Shown here one piece after another: positions 6,701 to 13,181 of a DNA stretch of 17,432 nt. Position 1 is the first letter of the stretch; every line of letters begins with the position of its first letter. A model generated the notes under the pieces. That model did not search any database. It was not told where the DNA came from and saw nothing but the letters and a program-made list of their open reading frames with translations. The DNA is taken from assembly GCA_035491935.1 (NCBI GenBank), contig DATJJW010000211.1, positions 1-17,432 on the forward strand, written 5' to 3'. The translations under genes and the position numbers were made by a program. This stretch comes from DATJJW01 sp035491935. Lineage in GTDB: Bacteria > Pseudomonadota > Alphaproteobacteria > ATCC43930 > CGMCC-115725.

Positions 6701-7786
6701 ATGGCCGCACGCCAAAATGACGGACCCAGTCGTTCGAAGGTGCTGGGCCACGCCGCCGCGCTGGGCATGGCACTGGCACGGACGGCGCTGCAAGATGCCC
6801 ATGATGGAAATCCCGCGACTATACGCCAGGCACGGCAGGAACGCGGACGTGGACGGGAAGCCGATGCACCGGGGCAAGTACCGTTGCGCGGCTGGAAGGA
6901 CATCCTCTGGCGAACGGCCAAGGAATTCTCGGAGGACAATGTCTTTTCCGTCGCGGCCGGGGTGACCTTCTACACCTTGCTGGCGATCTTTCCGGCGCTG
7001 GGTGCATTGATATCGCTTTATGGTCTCTTCGCCGATCCGGTCATCGTGTCCCAGCATCTGGACAATTTGCGGGGTCTATTGCCGGGCGGGGCGATGGACA
7101 TTCTGGGTGGCGAGCTGAAGCGCATCACGGGCCAGAGGAGCAGCGCCCTCGGCATCGGGTTTTTCATCGGCCTGGCGACGGCTGTCTGGAGTGCCAGCGC
7201 GGGGGTGAAGGCGATGTTCGAGGCACTCAACATCGTCTATGAGGAACAGGAGAAGCGAGGATTCTTCAAGCGCATAGCCCTGGCGCTGTTCTTCACGATA
7301 CTCGGCGTCCTGTTCATGCTGTTGAGCCTGGCCATGGTCGTGGCGCTGCCGATCGCGCTCAATTTTGTCGGGCTCGGCGACCTGGCCGCGACCTTGACGC
7401 TGGTACTGCGCTGGCCCCTCTTATTCCTGGTGACGACGCTGGTGATGGCTTTTCTTTATCGCTACGGCCCGTCACGACGGCTGGCGCGCTGGCGTTGGCT
7501 CACCTGGGGCAGCGTCGGGGCGGCACTGCTTTGGGTCGTGACGTCGCTGCTGTTCTCCTGGTACGTCCAGAATTTCGGCAGCTACGACAAGACCTATGGC
7601 TCGCTCGGCGCCGTCATCGGTTTCATGACCTGGATCTGGCTGTCGACCAGCATCTTCCTGGCCGGGGGCGAACTGAATGCCGAGATCGAGCACCAGACGC
7701 TCAAGGACAGTACGGTAGGACGCCCCAAGCCGATGGGCAGGCGTGGCGCGCGGATGGCCGATACGGTCGGGCCGAAGGTGTCCTAG
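6701..7786 (+). CDS. YihY/virulence factor BrkB family inner-membrane protein
   Basis: 361-residue polytopic protein. An N-terminal hydrophilic arm of about 80 residues is followed by about six TM segments at roughly residues 82-110, 149-168, 190-220, 235-254, 267-288 and 301-322. Family hallmarks are FSVAAGVTFYTLLAIFPAL at the first TM, SLGAVIGFMTWIW near the end and GGELNAE at about 322-328. Some members were once called ribonuclease BN, but that activity belongs to another protein; the true role (transport or envelope function) is unsettled. The start ATG at 6701 has GGAGAAG six bases upstream. The 193-base gap after the hydroxylase operon suggests its own promoter. It ends seven bases from the end of the convergent HdeD-type gene. 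Confidence 0.9.
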   Translation: MAARQNDGPSRSKVLGHAAALGMALARTALQDAHDGNPATIRQARQERGRGREADAPGQVPLRGWKDILWRTAKEFSEDNVFSVAAGVTFYTLLAIFPALGALISLYGLFADPVIVSQHLDNLRGLLPGGAMDILGGELKRITGQRSSALGIGFFIGLATAVWSASAGVKAMFEALNIVYEEQEKRGFFKRIALALFFTILGVLFMLLSLAMVVALPIALNFVGLGDLAATLTLVLRWPLLFLVTTLVMAFLYRYGPSRRLARWRWLTWGSVGAALLWVVTSLLFSWYVQNFGSYDKTYGSLGAVIGFMTWIWLSTSIFLAGGELNAEIEHQTLKDSTVGRPKPMGRRGARMADTVGPKVS

Positions 7787-7793
7787 ATCCGGT

Positions 7794-8405
7794 TCAAACG
7801 GCCGCCGGCGCTGAATGAGCACGGCGCAGACGCAGCCCCAGGATTACGAGGGTGGCGCCGAAGATCAGGGCATAGATGCCGAACCAGATCGTGAGCACGA
7901 CCGCGCCGAGGCCGGGCGCCGCCACCAACACCATGCCCCATAAAATGGAGACCACGCCGCCCAGCCCGAGCCATAGTCGTCCATGATCCGCGCGCAAATG
8001 GAAGGCTGCACGCAACATGAGCGCGCCGGAGATGATCGCCCAGGCCGCCGTCAGCATGACGAAGCCGAAGACCAGCAGCCCCGGCCAGAAGAAGGCTGCC
8101 GCCGCCGCCACCAACCCAGCCAGCCCCTCGAGCACGAAAAGTCCCCAGCGTTCGTGCCGCCCGGCCGCGCGAACCGCCGAGACGATCGCCGCCACGCCGT
8201 CAAAGACCATATAGACGCCGAAGAGAAGGACCAGAGCAGCCAGGGTCGGCCCGGGCAAAAAGATCGCAATCAGCCCCGCGATCAGCCCGAATATGCCGCG
8301 CAGCAGGACAAAGAGCCAATTGCCGGCAAGGCACAAGCTCATCGCGTCCGACCGCAGCGAGCGGGCCAAAGGGTTGGCGGTATCACGATTGGGGTCGATG
8401 GTCAT
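7794..8405 (-). CDS. HdeD family (DUF308) acid-resistance-type membrane protein
   Basis: 203-residue protein with six predicted TM segments in three hairpin pairs, the DUF308/HdeD pattern. Examples are FGLIAGLIAIFLPGPTLAAL followed by LLFGVYMVFDGVAAIVSA, repeated twice in weaker form. In E. coli HdeD has been linked to acid resistance at high cell density; in alphaproteobacteria such proteins are common and mostly uncharacterised. The frame is open to 8474. The ATG at 8405 is preferred because of GGGACGG close upstream; ATG 8435 and TTG 8474 would add 10 and 23 residues without a good ribosome site. The three tandem repeats at 8473-8524 and a possible promoter (TTGAAC 8474-8469, CATATC 8451-8446 on the minus strand) lie just upstream, which also favours the 8405 start. 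Confidence 0.85.
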   Translation of the reverse strand: MTIDPNRDTANPLARSLRSDAMSLCLAGNWLFVLLRGIFGLIAGLIAIFLPGPTLAALVLLFGVYMVFDGVAAIVSAVRAAGRHERWGLFVLEGLAGLVAAAAAFFWPGLLVFGFVMLTAAWAIISGALMLRAAFHLRADHGRLWLGLGGVVSILWGMVLVAAPGLGAVVLTIWFGIYALIFGATLVILGLRLRRAHSAPAAV

Positions 8406-8445
8406 GACATCCGTCCCGCAAGCTGATGCGTTCATACCCGCAGAG

Positions 8446-8474
8446 GATATGTTGCCTGCGAGGCCCCGGTTCAA
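8446..8474 (-). promoter_or_regulatory. Candidate promoter of the HdeD-type gene
   Basis: On the minus strand TTGAAC (8474-8469) and CATATC (8451-8446) are separated by 17 bases, a plausible sigma-70-type pair matching 4 and 3 consensus positions. Transcription would then begin near 8439, about 35 bases before the preferred ATG. The tandem repeats abut the -35 from upstream. Confidence 0.35.
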
Positions 8475-8524
8475 ATGCTTATGCCCGAGAAATGCTTATG
8501 CCCGAGAAATGCTTATTCCCCGAG
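8473..8524. repeat. Three tandem 17-bp repeats (AAATGCTTATGCCCGAG)
   Basis: Units at 8473-8489 and 8490-8506 are identical; the third at 8507-8524 is 18 bases with two differences (ATTCCCCGAG at its end). They abut head to tail without spacers, in the 169-base gap between the NADH dehydrogenase stop and the HdeD-type start. Possibly a multi-copy regulator site upstream of the HdeD promoter, or a product of replication slippage. The 17-base period is not a whole number of helical turns, so bound proteins would lie on different faces. Confidence 0.85.
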
Positions 8525-8574
8525 TCTTCAGATCCATCCGCCGGCCGGGACGGCATTTTCTTCCTCAAGCCGGC

Positions 8575-9852
8575 TCAACCGAGCCGGACCCGTGGCCTGA
8601 CGAAGCCATCCAGCAGATCGGCACTCCAGGACACGAGCCCCCGGACCGGACCGTAAATTTCCATCTGGTGCTGACGATAGAGCAGATCGTGGCCGAGACG
8701 CGCCGTCAGCCCGTGGAGAGGACCGCCGCCGAAGCGGTAGCGGCCGAGCGTGCCCCAACCATCATAGTCGCCCAGGGTCACGATGGCGCCGTGATCGCGA
8801 TACCGGAACGGCCGGATCGCCCTGCCCTCGACCCAATGCACGAGTTCGCGCGACAGATGGCGGGCCTGCTGGCGCGCCGCCTGGGCCGTCGCCGGCACCG
8901 GCTTCTCGGCGATCACGGAACAGTCGCCGAGGGCGAAGATCGCATCGTCCTTGGTCGATTGGAGGGTCGGACGCACGAGAAGCTGGCCACCCTTGGCCTT
9001 GTCAAGATCAGTGAAGGCGTCCGTCGCCGAAGGCGCCTTGACGCCGGCCGCCCAGACACGGATTTCGGCCTCGACACGCTGGCCGCTCTTCCGGATGAGG
9101 CCACGGGCATCGGCACCGACGATGTCGACACCGGTCATGACTTGGATGCCGAGACGGCGCAGCGCCTGCTCGGCATCCTGCGACACGCGCTCAGGGAATG
9201 CCGGCAGGATCCGCGATCCAGCCTCCAGCAGGGTGATGCGCAGTTCCGCCCGGGAGAAGCCGATCTTGTAGCCCATGGCGAGGTCGATGGCACGGTGCAG
9301 TTCGGCGGCGAGCTCGACGCCGGTGGCGCCGCCGCCGACGATGGCGATGTCCAATGGCGTGCCGTGGTCGATCGCGCGCAGGACCGCCATGCGGAACAGG
9401 CCGAAGAAATTTTCGGCTTCCGTGAGGTTGTCGATGAAGCGGCAATGCTCCGCGATACCCGGCAGCCCGAAATCATTGGCGCGGCTGCCGATGGCGACGA
9501 TGAGCGCATCGTAAGGGATCTTGCGCTCCTCGACGATCGGCGTGCCGTCATCGCCGATGATCGGCGCCAGCGCGATGGTGCGGGCGGGGCGATCGACGGC
9601 GTCGAGGGTTCCCGGCCAGAAGTGGAAATGGTTGCGGCTGGCGTGCGCGACGAAGCTGACCCGGTTGCGATCGTCCGGGATGGTGCCGGCCGCGAACTCG
9701 TGCAGCATCGGCTTCCAGACGTGGAAGAAGCTCCGGTCGATCAGAAGGATATCCGCGCGGCCCTGTCGCCCCAGCCGGCGGCCGAGATGCGTGGCCAGTT
9801 CGAGCCCGGCGACACCGCCACCCAGGACCACCAACCGTCGACGTTCTTCCAT
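8575..9852 (-). CDS. ndh: Type II NADH dehydrogenase (NDH-2), NAD(P)/FAD-dependent oxidoreductase
   Basis: 425-residue single-subunit, non-proton-pumping NADH:quinone oxidoreductase, bound peripherally to the inner face of the membrane. The FAD Rossmann motif is GGGVAGLELA (residues 11-20) and the NADH Rossmann motif is IVGGGATGVELAAEL (171-185). FALGDC (306-311) closes the FAD site, and AQAARQQA (323-330) is the conserved quinone/NADH-site helix of NDH-2. The C-terminal part carries the amphipathic membrane-anchor region, and length matches the family (about 420-430). The ATG at 9852 has AAGGAG at ideal spacing. It is divergent from the membrane glycosyltransferase-like gene and upstream of the HdeD-type gene on the same strand, with a 169-base gap that suggests separate promoters. 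Confidence 0.93.
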   Translation of the reverse strand: MEERRRLVVLGGGVAGLELATHLGRRLGRQGRADILLIDRSFFHVWKPMLHEFAAGTIPDDRNRVSFVAHASRNHFHFWPGTLDAVDRPARTIALAPIIGDDGTPIVEERKIPYDALIVAIGSRANDFGLPGIAEHCRFIDNLTEAENFFGLFRMAVLRAIDHGTPLDIAIVGGGATGVELAAELHRAIDLAMGYKIGFSRAELRITLLEAGSRILPAFPERVSQDAEQALRRLGIQVMTGVDIVGADARGLIRKSGQRVEAEIRVWAAGVKAPSATDAFTDLDKAKGGQLLVRPTLQSTKDDAIFALGDCSVIAEKPVPATAQAARQQARHLSRELVHWVEGRAIRPFRYRDHGAIVTLGDYDGWGTLGRYRFGGGPLHGLTARLGHDLLYRQHQMEIYGPVRGLVSWSADLLDGFVRPRVRLG

Positions 9853-9906
9853 CCGATGTCTCCTTCACCGCAAGGGAACCCTGACGCATCCGCTTCGGAA
9901 CCACTG

Positions 9907-9959
9907 TTGAACCAAGCGGAACATGAAGACGTTGAAGAATTGCGGTTCAATAATTCTTC
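9907..9959. repeat. Interleaved inverted repeats between ndh and the divergent membrane-protein gene
   Basis: GAAGAATT (9934-9941) and AATTCTTC (9952-9959) are a perfect 8-bp dyad with a 10-base spacer. TTGAACC (9907-9913) pairs with GGTTCAA (9944-9950), whose right arm lies inside the spacer of the first dyad, so the two structures exclude each other. They are located in the 148-base gap between divergent starts and may be operator sites; no clear promoter pair could be read here. Confidence 0.45.
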
Positions 9960-10000
9960 GGCGCACGGCGCCGGTGCCGCCCACATGCATCGGAACAACA

Positions 10001-11542
10001 ATGAGTGCCCTTGGCCGTTTCGCCTTGATGCTCTTTCCGTGCAGCCTGGTCGTGCTGGCAGTCTGGAATCATCCCGATTTCCTGATTTCCTCCGACACGC
10101 TCCTACCTGCGGCCCTGACCTGGGATCTCCTGCATCATCACGACGCCTGGAGCAATTTCCAGCAGGCCCGCGTTCCCAGCTTCTTCCCCGACCTGACGCT
10201 CTATGGCCTGTTTCAGGCCGTCACCGACAGCTGGCGTGTGGCGATGGGGCTTTGGACGCTGACCATAATAGGATGGCTGATCGGCATTGCCACCTGGCTG
10301 TCGTCACGGCTTGCCGGCACCAGGCCTTGGCCGGCGGCCTTGGCTTGCCTGCTGCTCATCATGCCCTTGCTCATCCTGGGTTCCACCGGGGTCGGGCCGT
10401 CGATGGACCTCGACCGGCTAAGCCACCTGCCGCTCTTCCCCTACCTTATCATCCTTCTGCCGTTTACCCATGGCGGGCCGTTCCTGCTGGCCTTGGCGAC
10501 GGCCGCGTTCGCCTCGAAGACCCCGATGACGCCTTACAGAGCTGTGCTGCTCGGCGTCGGCTCCTTCGCCCTCGGCCTCTCCGATCTGCTGGTGGTCGCC
10601 AATCTCCTGCTGCCCCTGACCCTGGCGCTTGCCGCCGGCCTCCATGTGGGCAGGGTATCCAAACAGCGCCTCGGCTGGCTGACCGCCTCCGCCTGGGTCG
10701 GCGCCGGACTTGGCTGGGCTTTCGCGCAGACGCTCGATCGACAGCCGGTCCCCTATCCGCCGATCGCCGAAATCCCGCACTATGTCTTTCGCTGGCTGCT
10801 CGATCTCGAACGCCATCCGGTCATGGTCCTCGTCGTTCTGGCGCTGATCCTGGCGGTCGCGGCGGATATGCGCTGGCGCGGATGGAAGGCTTGGCTGGGC
10901 AGCTTCTGGTCCGTCTTCGCGGCGACGAACGCCGTCACCGCGCTGCTCATGACGGCCCTGCTCTACAACAACATGTGGTCCTATCGTTATGCACTGCCTT
11001 GCCTGTGGTGGCCGGTCATCCTGGCGGCCGCCGGACTGAGCAGAATCATCGCCGACCGTGATCTGCTGCGCCGTTCGGTCATTCCCGCCTGCTTGGCGTT
11101 CGGCCTGCTCTGCGCCCTGCCCCAACCCGAAACGCCCGCTTTGTTCCGCTGGCAGTCACCCCTCGCCGCATGTCTCGAAAGGTCCGGCCTGCATGCGGGG
11201 CTGGCCGAATATTGGTGGGCGCGGCTCCTGACCGCATCCACCGACTGGAAGCTCCAGGTGAACCAGATCACGCCCTGGGGCACCGCCTATATCTGGGGCA
11301 ACGACCGCAGCTGGTTCAGCCACGACATCCATGATGTCGCCCTTCAGCCGCCCTACGATTTCATCGTCATGGACAACATCGACCAATCGCAGATTACGAC
11401 AATCTATGGCGAGCCCGACGACACCCTTACCTGCGGCACGTCTACGGTCTGGCTCTATGATGATCCTGCGCAGGTCAATCAGGCGCTTCTGGATGCGTCG
11501 AGCCCCCACATGGAACGGAACCCGGCCGTGGCTTCCAAATAG
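10001..11542 (+). CDS. Polytopic membrane protein, GT-C glycosyltransferase-like, function unknown
   Basis: 513 residues. About ten hydrophobic segments cover residues 1-390, followed by a hydrophilic C-terminal domain of about 120 residues. The first predicted periplasmic loop is acidic and aromatic (SSDTLLPAALTWDLL and HHHDAWSNFQ), as in GT-C lipid-linked-sugar transferases whose catalytic Asp lies in loop 1. The tail contains TPWGTAYIWGNDRSWF and several Asp/Trp residues, compatible with a periplasmic acceptor-binding domain. I do not recognise a named family, and the GT-C assignment rests on topology only. ATG 10001 is preferred (GGAA seven bases upstream, hydrophobic segment follows at once); the frame is open to an ATG at 9923, which would add 26 non-membrane residues. 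It converges with alkB, the stop codons being separated by one base. Confidence 0.75.
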   Translation: MSALGRFALMLFPCSLVVLAVWNHPDFLISSDTLLPAALTWDLLHHHDAWSNFQQARVPSFFPDLTLYGLFQAVTDSWRVAMGLWTLTIIGWLIGIATWLSSRLAGTRPWPAALACLLLIMPLLILGSTGVGPSMDLDRLSHLPLFPYLIILLPFTHGGPFLLALATAAFASKTPMTPYRAVLLGVGSFALGLSDLLVVANLLLPLTLALAAGLHVGRVSKQRLGWLTASAWVGAGLGWAFAQTLDRQPVPYPPIAEIPHYVFRWLLDLERHPVMVLVVLALILAVAADMRWRGWKAWLGSFWSVFAATNAVTALLMTALLYNNMWSYRYALPCLWWPVILAAAGLSRIIADRDLLRRSVIPACLAFGLLCALPQPETPALFRWQSPLAACLERSGLHAGLAEYWWARLLTASTDWKLQVNQITPWGTAYIWGNDRSWFSHDIHDVALQPPYDFIVMDNIDQSQITTIYGEPDDTLTCGTSTVWLYDDPAQVNQALLDASSPHMERNPAVASK

Positions 11543-11543
11543 A

Positions 11544-12143
11544 CTAGTCGTGAGATCGGGGGGCTTCGTTTTGGGCCGACAGGCTGCGGAAAGTTATCGA
11601 CCAACGCGTCACTGCCCTTTCCGCGATCGAGTGCTCCCATTCCCATCTCGCCTCACCGCTGAGGTGATAGGCGGCCCTCGGCCGGAGTGGCGCCTCGGCC
11701 CGCAGGAACCGCGTCCCGGCGCGCTTCCTGAAACGCATGACGGCCTCACTGCCGAGCGAAACCCCGACCACATGCTGGAACACCGGCCGGTCACGATGCC
11801 AACCAATCCCGGCGCCCGGGTCGTAGCGGATCAAAAGGGCCTGCACCAGCTCATCCTCGGGAAGGCCAGCGAATGCGGCCGCACGCGCCCGCAGCGACAG
11901 CAGGAAATCCGGGATGCTCTCCGCCGACTGGAATTTCGCCGTATTGAAATCATACTTCCAGCCGAAGGATGCCGTCAGCCGCTTGCCTTCGAAGCCGCGA
12001 TAGCTGAATGGCATCAATTCGATGCCGTCGATCCGGCGGATGAGCTCGGCTTCCTCCTCCGGCGTGATCATCTCGTCCCGCTGGCTGAGGCCCGGCAGGA
12101 TCGCGGCGCCGAAAAGATCGTTCTGGAAAGCCGTCGTGCTCAT
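11544..12143 (-). CDS. alkB: AlkB-family 2-oxoglutarate/Fe(II) dioxygenase (alkylation repair)
   Basis: 199-residue enzyme expected to remove alkyl groups from damaged nucleic-acid bases by oxidative demethylation, using Fe(II), oxygen and 2-oxoglutarate. The iron ligands are His116 and Asp118 (WHRDRP) and His171 (WEHSI). Arg180 and Arg186 (RWSITFR) are the 2-oxoglutarate and substrate arginines, spaced as in AlkB RxxxxxR. IRYDPGAGIGWHRD replaces the N-x-Y nucleotide-recognition segment of E. coli AlkB, so this belongs to the shorter bacterial subgroup. The start at 12143 is chosen because the protein then begins close to the conserved DLFG segment; ATG 12173 is an alternative with GGTGA upstream. 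Divergent from the Nudix gene only 35 bases away, so the two promoters must overlap each other or the coding starts. Confidence 0.88.
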   Translation of the reverse strand: MSTTAFQNDLFGAAILPGLSQRDEMITPEEEAELIRRIDGIELMPFSYRGFEGKRLTASFGWKYDFNTAKFQSAESIPDFLLSLRARAAAFAGLPEDELVQALLIRYDPGAGIGWHRDRPVFQHVVGVSLGSEAVMRFRKRAGTRFLRAEAPLRPRAAYHLSGEARWEWEHSIAERAVTRWSITFRSLSAQNEAPRSHD

Positions 12144-12178
12144 GCCCAATAGATGGGGACGAGACGGCGGCATGGAGC

Positions 12179-12682
12179 ATGTCACCAGGCGCAGCCCTCC
12201 CACCGACGGGGAACATCTTGTCCAGGCCCACACTCAGCGCCGGCATCCTGATGTACCGGCGAAGCCCGTCGGCACTCGAGGTGCTGCTCGTGCATCCCGG
12301 CGGCCCGTTCTGGCGACGTCGGGACGAAGGCGCCTGGCAAATTCCCAAGGGCGAGGCGTCGCCGCACGAAACCCTGGAGCAAGCCGCCCGCCGCGAATTC
12401 GAGGAGGAATTGGGCGTGGCTCCGGAAGGCGTGCTGGCGAGCCTCGGCCGGATAAAGCAGAAGGGTGGCAAATCGGTCGAGGCTTTCGCTCTTGAGGGCC
12501 AGTTGGACGTCACGGCCATCCGTTCCAACGAGTTCTCGATGGAATGGCCGCCGCACAGCGGCCGGATCGCCAATTTTCCCGAGGTCGATCGCGCGGAATG
12601 GTTCGCCATCGACGCCGCGCGCGGGAAAATGCTGGCGAGTCAGTTGTCCCTATTGGACCGGTTGGTCGACGTCATCGGTTGA
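12179..12682 (+). CDS. Nudix hydrolase
   Basis: 167-residue phosphoanhydride hydrolase acting on a nucleoside-diphosphate-linked compound. The Nudix box is complete: Gly58, Glu64, then RREFEEELGV at 71-80 (G-x5-E-x7-REUxEExGU). It is preceded by GGPFWRRRDEGAWQIPKGE, the strand-loop typical of small dinucleoside-polyphosphate or RNA-cap-like Nudix enzymes. The ATG at 12179 has GGAG very close upstream; a TTG at 12218 with GGGGA five bases before it would give 154 residues, nearer the family's usual length, so the start is open. Pairing with alkB suggests a DNA- or nucleotide-damage context, which is inference. It converges with the cupin gene, 19 bases between stops. Confidence 0.9.
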   Translation: MSPGAALPPTGNILSRPTLSAGILMYRRSPSALEVLLVHPGGPFWRRRDEGAWQIPKGEASPHETLEQAARREFEEELGVAPEGVLASLGRIKQKGGKSVEAFALEGQLDVTAIRSNEFSMEWPPHSGRIANFPEVDRAEWFAIDAARGKMLASQLSLLDRLVDVIG

Positions 12683-12701
12683 TTGGCCCAGGGGTGGGTA
12701 G

Positions 12702-13181
12702 CTACCCGAAGACCGGATCGGCTTGCGGCAGCCCCAGCCTCTCGATGCGGCGAAGCATCTCTTCAGTCGGGGCCTCCCGGCAGATGTCGAAATCCTGGCC
12801 GGGCGGATAGGCGCCGACGACGAGGAAGTCGGGGCTGGCCTCGATCTTACAATGGCCCGTCCCCGCCGGCAGCAACGCCACGTCACCGGCACTGACCGTC
12901 ACCTCCGGACCGCCCGGGCCGCCGAGGACGAGCCGCGCGACGCCCGCGGCGAAGCCTAGAACCTCATGAGCCGTCGAATGGTAGTGGTGGTAGCCATAGA
13001 CACCGTTGCGCCACTGGGCCGGCCAGCCATTCCTGCCGAACAGCGCCTCGAACCCCGACGCCACCGCCTCGGCTGAACCAGAAGCGATGACCTGGCGATA
13101 GAGGATGACGGGGTGATGCGGATTATTCGGCACCCACTCATGCCGATCCAATCGCAGGGTTTCGGTTTGCGGTCGGGTCAC
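12702..13181 (-). CDS. YjlB-type cupin-domain protein
   Basis: 159-residue single-domain cupin, expected to bind one metal ion. Motif 1 is YHHYHSTAHEVLGFAAG with ligands His66, His68 and Glu73 and the terminal Gly80; motif 2 is GDVALLPAGTGH with His110. This matches the COG4297/YjlB group, whose reaction is unknown. The GTG start at 13181 has AAGGTG upstream and overlaps the stop of the AsmA-family gene by four bases (GTGA), so translation is coupled to AsmA. No partner enzyme points to a substrate. Last gene of the minus-strand run. Confidence 0.88.
   Translation of the reverse strand: MTRPQTETLRLDRHEWVPNNPHHPVILYRQVIASGSAEAVASGFEALFGRNGWPAQWRNGVYGYHHYHSTAHEVLGFAAGVARLVLGGPGGPEVTVSAGDVALLPAGTGHCKIEASPDFLVVGAYPPGQDFDICREAPTEEMLRRIERLGLPQADPVFG

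Noticed and set aside
8473..8524. CRISPR array
   Set aside because: The three units abut with no spacers and are only 17 bases long; no cas gene is in the window.
8293..11061. 922-codon open frame on the plus strand
   Set aside because: It runs antisense to ndh and the HdeD-type gene and out of frame through the membrane-protein gene. The product is Arg/Pro/Gln-rich without any domain, an effect of high GC content.
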